DNA of 14,506 nt. Source: an uncultured Clostridia bacterium (GTDB lineage Bacteria; Bacillota; Clostridia; Lachnospirales; Anaerotignaceae). A program made the position numbers and the translations under genes. Positions 13,254-14,506 of this stretch are shown here, piece after piece. The notes under the pieces are model-generated. The model did not search any database, was not told where the DNA came from, and saw only the letters and a program-made list of their open reading frames with translations. Numbering within the stretch: position 1 is the stretch's first letter; every line of letters starts with the position of its first letter. The DNA is taken from NCBI GenBank assembly GCA_937901125.1, contig CALCGT010000046.1, forward strand, positions 1-14,506. The letters are read 5' to 3'.

Positions 13254-14303
13254 TCAAGAAGATTTCTCAGCCAGCCCCACAATAATATTACTCTGCTGAT
13301 ACAGCCAGTCCGTAAATTCTTTCGGGCTGGCTGTTCTTTCCTTTACAGCCTTTTTCCTTTGCAGCGCTTCTTTCTTGAACGCTTCAAAAGCGGTCATCAT
13401 TTCTTCCAGCCGGTCAGCCGGGAAGTCCGCTGTTTTCTTTGCCTTGTTAATCTTATTGCGCCAGTTCTGGCACTCGTTTTTGTATAGCAGATCGTAGTTG
13501 TTTTCTCTTGCCCTCTCGTCAAACTCCCTCTTGTTTTGAAGTGCCTGTTTCTTCCTGCACTTGTCGCTGCACAGTTCGTACCGCTGGCTCTTTGCGAGGA
13601 AGATACGCCCACAGACTTTACACATTCGGAAGCACAGCCCCCAGTCATTCAGCCGGTTCAGGTAATAGGTTATCAACGGATAAAGTGTGGCGTAGGCGGA
13701 GACACATTCTGTTGTGCGCCTGTTGTCTGGATACCAAAGGTCAAGCCGTGTTTCCGCTGCCGGTACGGAGCCGAAAATGCGGCTGGATATATGGAAAGGT
13801 TCTGGCTTGCCGGTATCGCTGTCAAATTGGAGCGGGCTTCTCTGCTGAAAGGTCATGGTAAAATGGCTCATTTTATCCATGAAGCGGTCACAGGCTTTAT
13901 CACGTTTCGCCGGTTCCCTTGCCAGCAGATAGCCATTCCAGATACGGAACGCAGCGTACATCCGCAGCGGATCGCCGGTATCAAACTTTGTTTTCAGAAA
14001 TTCTCCTGCGGCCTGCTCTAAGGCTGGCTGCTTCCAGCGGTTCGAGTGCAGGGCTTCCCGCAGCGGAGCCAAACCAAAGCGGTTCCATTCCCCATCAGGG
14101 TCATGTTCAAACTCCGCAAGGAACGTACCAAGCGGGCGGGTTGTGTCGCACAGCACATCCGCATCCATATCTCCTTGCAAACGGAAACGCACCTGTAATT
14201 CTTCCCCAATCAAAATCCGCTCTTTCATTTTCTTCCTGTCCAGCGTCAGGAAAAACAAAATCCGGTCATAACACGGCTCATGCCGCACAAATTCCATTTC
14301 CAT
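13254..14303 (-). CDS. DUF6076-like protein with a C4 zinc-binding motif
   Basis: A 349-residue protein that I recognise tentatively as DUF6076, a family of unknown function in gut Firmicutes. The clearest feature is C228-X2-C231 ... C245-X3-C249 (MCKVCGRIF ... YELCSDKCR), a likely zinc ribbon also seen in CGNR-type proteins. After it comes a highly charged helical tail (about 250-345), which could be a coiled coil or nucleic-acid-binding arm. The N-terminal part (1-220) lacks recognised motifs and has no membrane segment. Start: ATG at 14303, about seven bases after AGGA. Its base composition is more G+C-rich than the defence genes that follow, so it may have a different origin or belong to the carrier element. 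A nucleic-acid-binding role is a guess from the zinc motif. Confidence 0.65.
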   Translation of the reverse strand: MEMEFVRHEPCYDRILFFLTLDRKKMKERILIGEELQVRFRLQGDMDADVLCDTTRPLGTFLAEFEHDPDGEWNRFGLAPLREALHSNRWKQPALEQAAGEFLKTKFDTGDPLRMYAAFRIWNGYLLAREPAKRDKACDRFMDKMSHFTMTFQQRSPLQFDSDTGKPEPFHISSRIFGSVPAAETRLDLWYPDNRRTTECVSAYATLYPLITYYLNRLNDWGLCFRMCKVCGRIFLAKSQRYELCSDKCRKKQALQNKREFDERARENNYDLLYKNECQNWRNKINKAKKTADFPADRLEEMMTAFEAFKKEALQRKKAVKERTASPKEFTDWLYQQSNIIVGLAEKSS

Positions 14304-14361
14304 TCCATTTTCCTGCCTTTGTTTACGGTAATTTTATAATTCAGTTATATCCGTTACACTC

Positions 14362-14390
14362 ATGGTATCGTGAAATTATTGTTTTGTCAA
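14362..14390 (-). promoter_or_regulatory. Candidate promoter of the DUF6076-like gene
   Basis: On the minus strand a perfect TTGACA (14385-14390) stands 17 bases from TACCAT (14362-14367), which matches the -10 consensus at four of six positions. The predicted start is about 50 bases before the ATG. The -35 box lies within one arm of an inverted repeat. Confidence 0.35.
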
Positions 14391-14448
14391 GGAGAAATCA
14401 CTATGATAATTGCGCATGGTAATTTTGTTCTATGCAGTACCTTGACAA
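14384..14448. repeat. Nine-base inverted repeat upstream of the DUF6076-like gene
   Basis: TTGTCAAGG (14384-14392) and CCTTGACAA (14440-14448) are perfect reverse complements with 47 bases between them. Both arms create a TTGACA -35-like element. Beyond it, 14449-14506 is more G+C-rich; several reading frames stay open to the window edge on both strands, but none is long enough to call. The repeat may be an operator pair or part of a recombination site. Confidence 0.5.
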
Positions 14449-14506
14449 GTGAATGACCGTCCAAAAGGGATATGACCGGCAGGAGAAGTGACGCATCCGG
14501 CGCACC

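Larger units (their letters stand above)
7625..14506 (-). mobile_element. Putative genomic island carrying defence genes (right end outside window)
   Basis: The segment is inferred from four signs. It begins where an XRE gene is cut; all its genes run on the minus strand, opposite to the core; its defence genes look more A+T-rich than the core; and its content is accessory (restriction-modification, HEPN, DUF6076). No integrase, transposase or relaxase is visible, no flanking direct repeat could be identified, and the right boundary is not reached. The left boundary is approximate, within about 7615-7680. It could be part of an integrative conjugative element or a simple defence island. Confidence 0.45.

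Noticed and set aside
13174..13257. 28-residue N-terminal extension of the HTH gene
   Set aside because: It would place the -10 and -35 boxes inside the coding region. The extension has no HTH-like sequence, whereas the GTG at 13173 has a proper ribosome binding site.
1..14506. CRISPR arrays, tRNA, rRNA and known riboswitches
   Set aside because: No regularly spaced repeats, no cloverleaf with a TTCRA-type arm and no riboswitch or T-box signature were seen on reading both strands.

Overview
The window looks like the chromosome of a spore-forming, low- to mid-GC Firmicute of the class Clostridia, probably a Lachnospiraceae-like gut anaerobe (inferred from gene content only). A core segment of about 7.6 kb is followed by an accessory island with a defence cargo that runs to the right edge.

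Core segment (about 1-7500, mostly + strand). spo0A, the master sporulation regulator, ends at a symmetric terminator that it shares with a convergent gene, mnmM (ytqB; tRNA wobble-uridine methyltransferase). A FliB-type flagellin lysine N-methylase, an unrecognised small protein with two membrane segments and a class I PLP aminotransferase follow. Then come a Nudix ADP-ribose pyrophosphatase (nudF), spoIIM (engulfment) and xerD (tyrosine recombinase). The spo0A ... nudF-spoIIM-xerD order is a familiar clostridial neighbourhood, and mnmM, fliB and the aminotransferase look like insertions into it. Terminators and sigma-A-like promoters separate the transcription units. No tRNA, rRNA or CRISPR was seen.

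Junction (about 7494-7680). A Cro/C1-type helix-turn-helix gene starts with a good ribosome binding site but stops after 45 codons, just after its HTH. It is probably the remnant left where the island inserted.

Island (about 7630-14506, all genes on the - strand). In transcription order it reads: a DUF6076-like zinc-motif protein; then, from a strong promoter overlapped by two dyads, a small HTH regulator, C5 cytosine methyltransferase 1, a DUF4928-type putative restriction endonuclease, Vsr mismatch endonuclease, C5 methyltransferase 2, a DUF262 (GmrS/ParB-like) protein and a MAE_28990-like HEPN protein. A hairpin terminator closes the unit. The seven genes overlap or nearly touch (ATGATTAG, TAG-c-ATG, TAATG, TAATG), which indicates one translationally coupled operon. 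My reading is a composite defence locus: a type II restriction-modification system (M1 + DUF4928) with Vsr repair, joined to a second methyltransferase that may protect the host from a DUF262-HEPN effector pair. The families are recognisable; the joint function is inference. The island's defence genes look more A+T-rich than either the core or the DUF6076 gene, consistent with a transferred mosaic.
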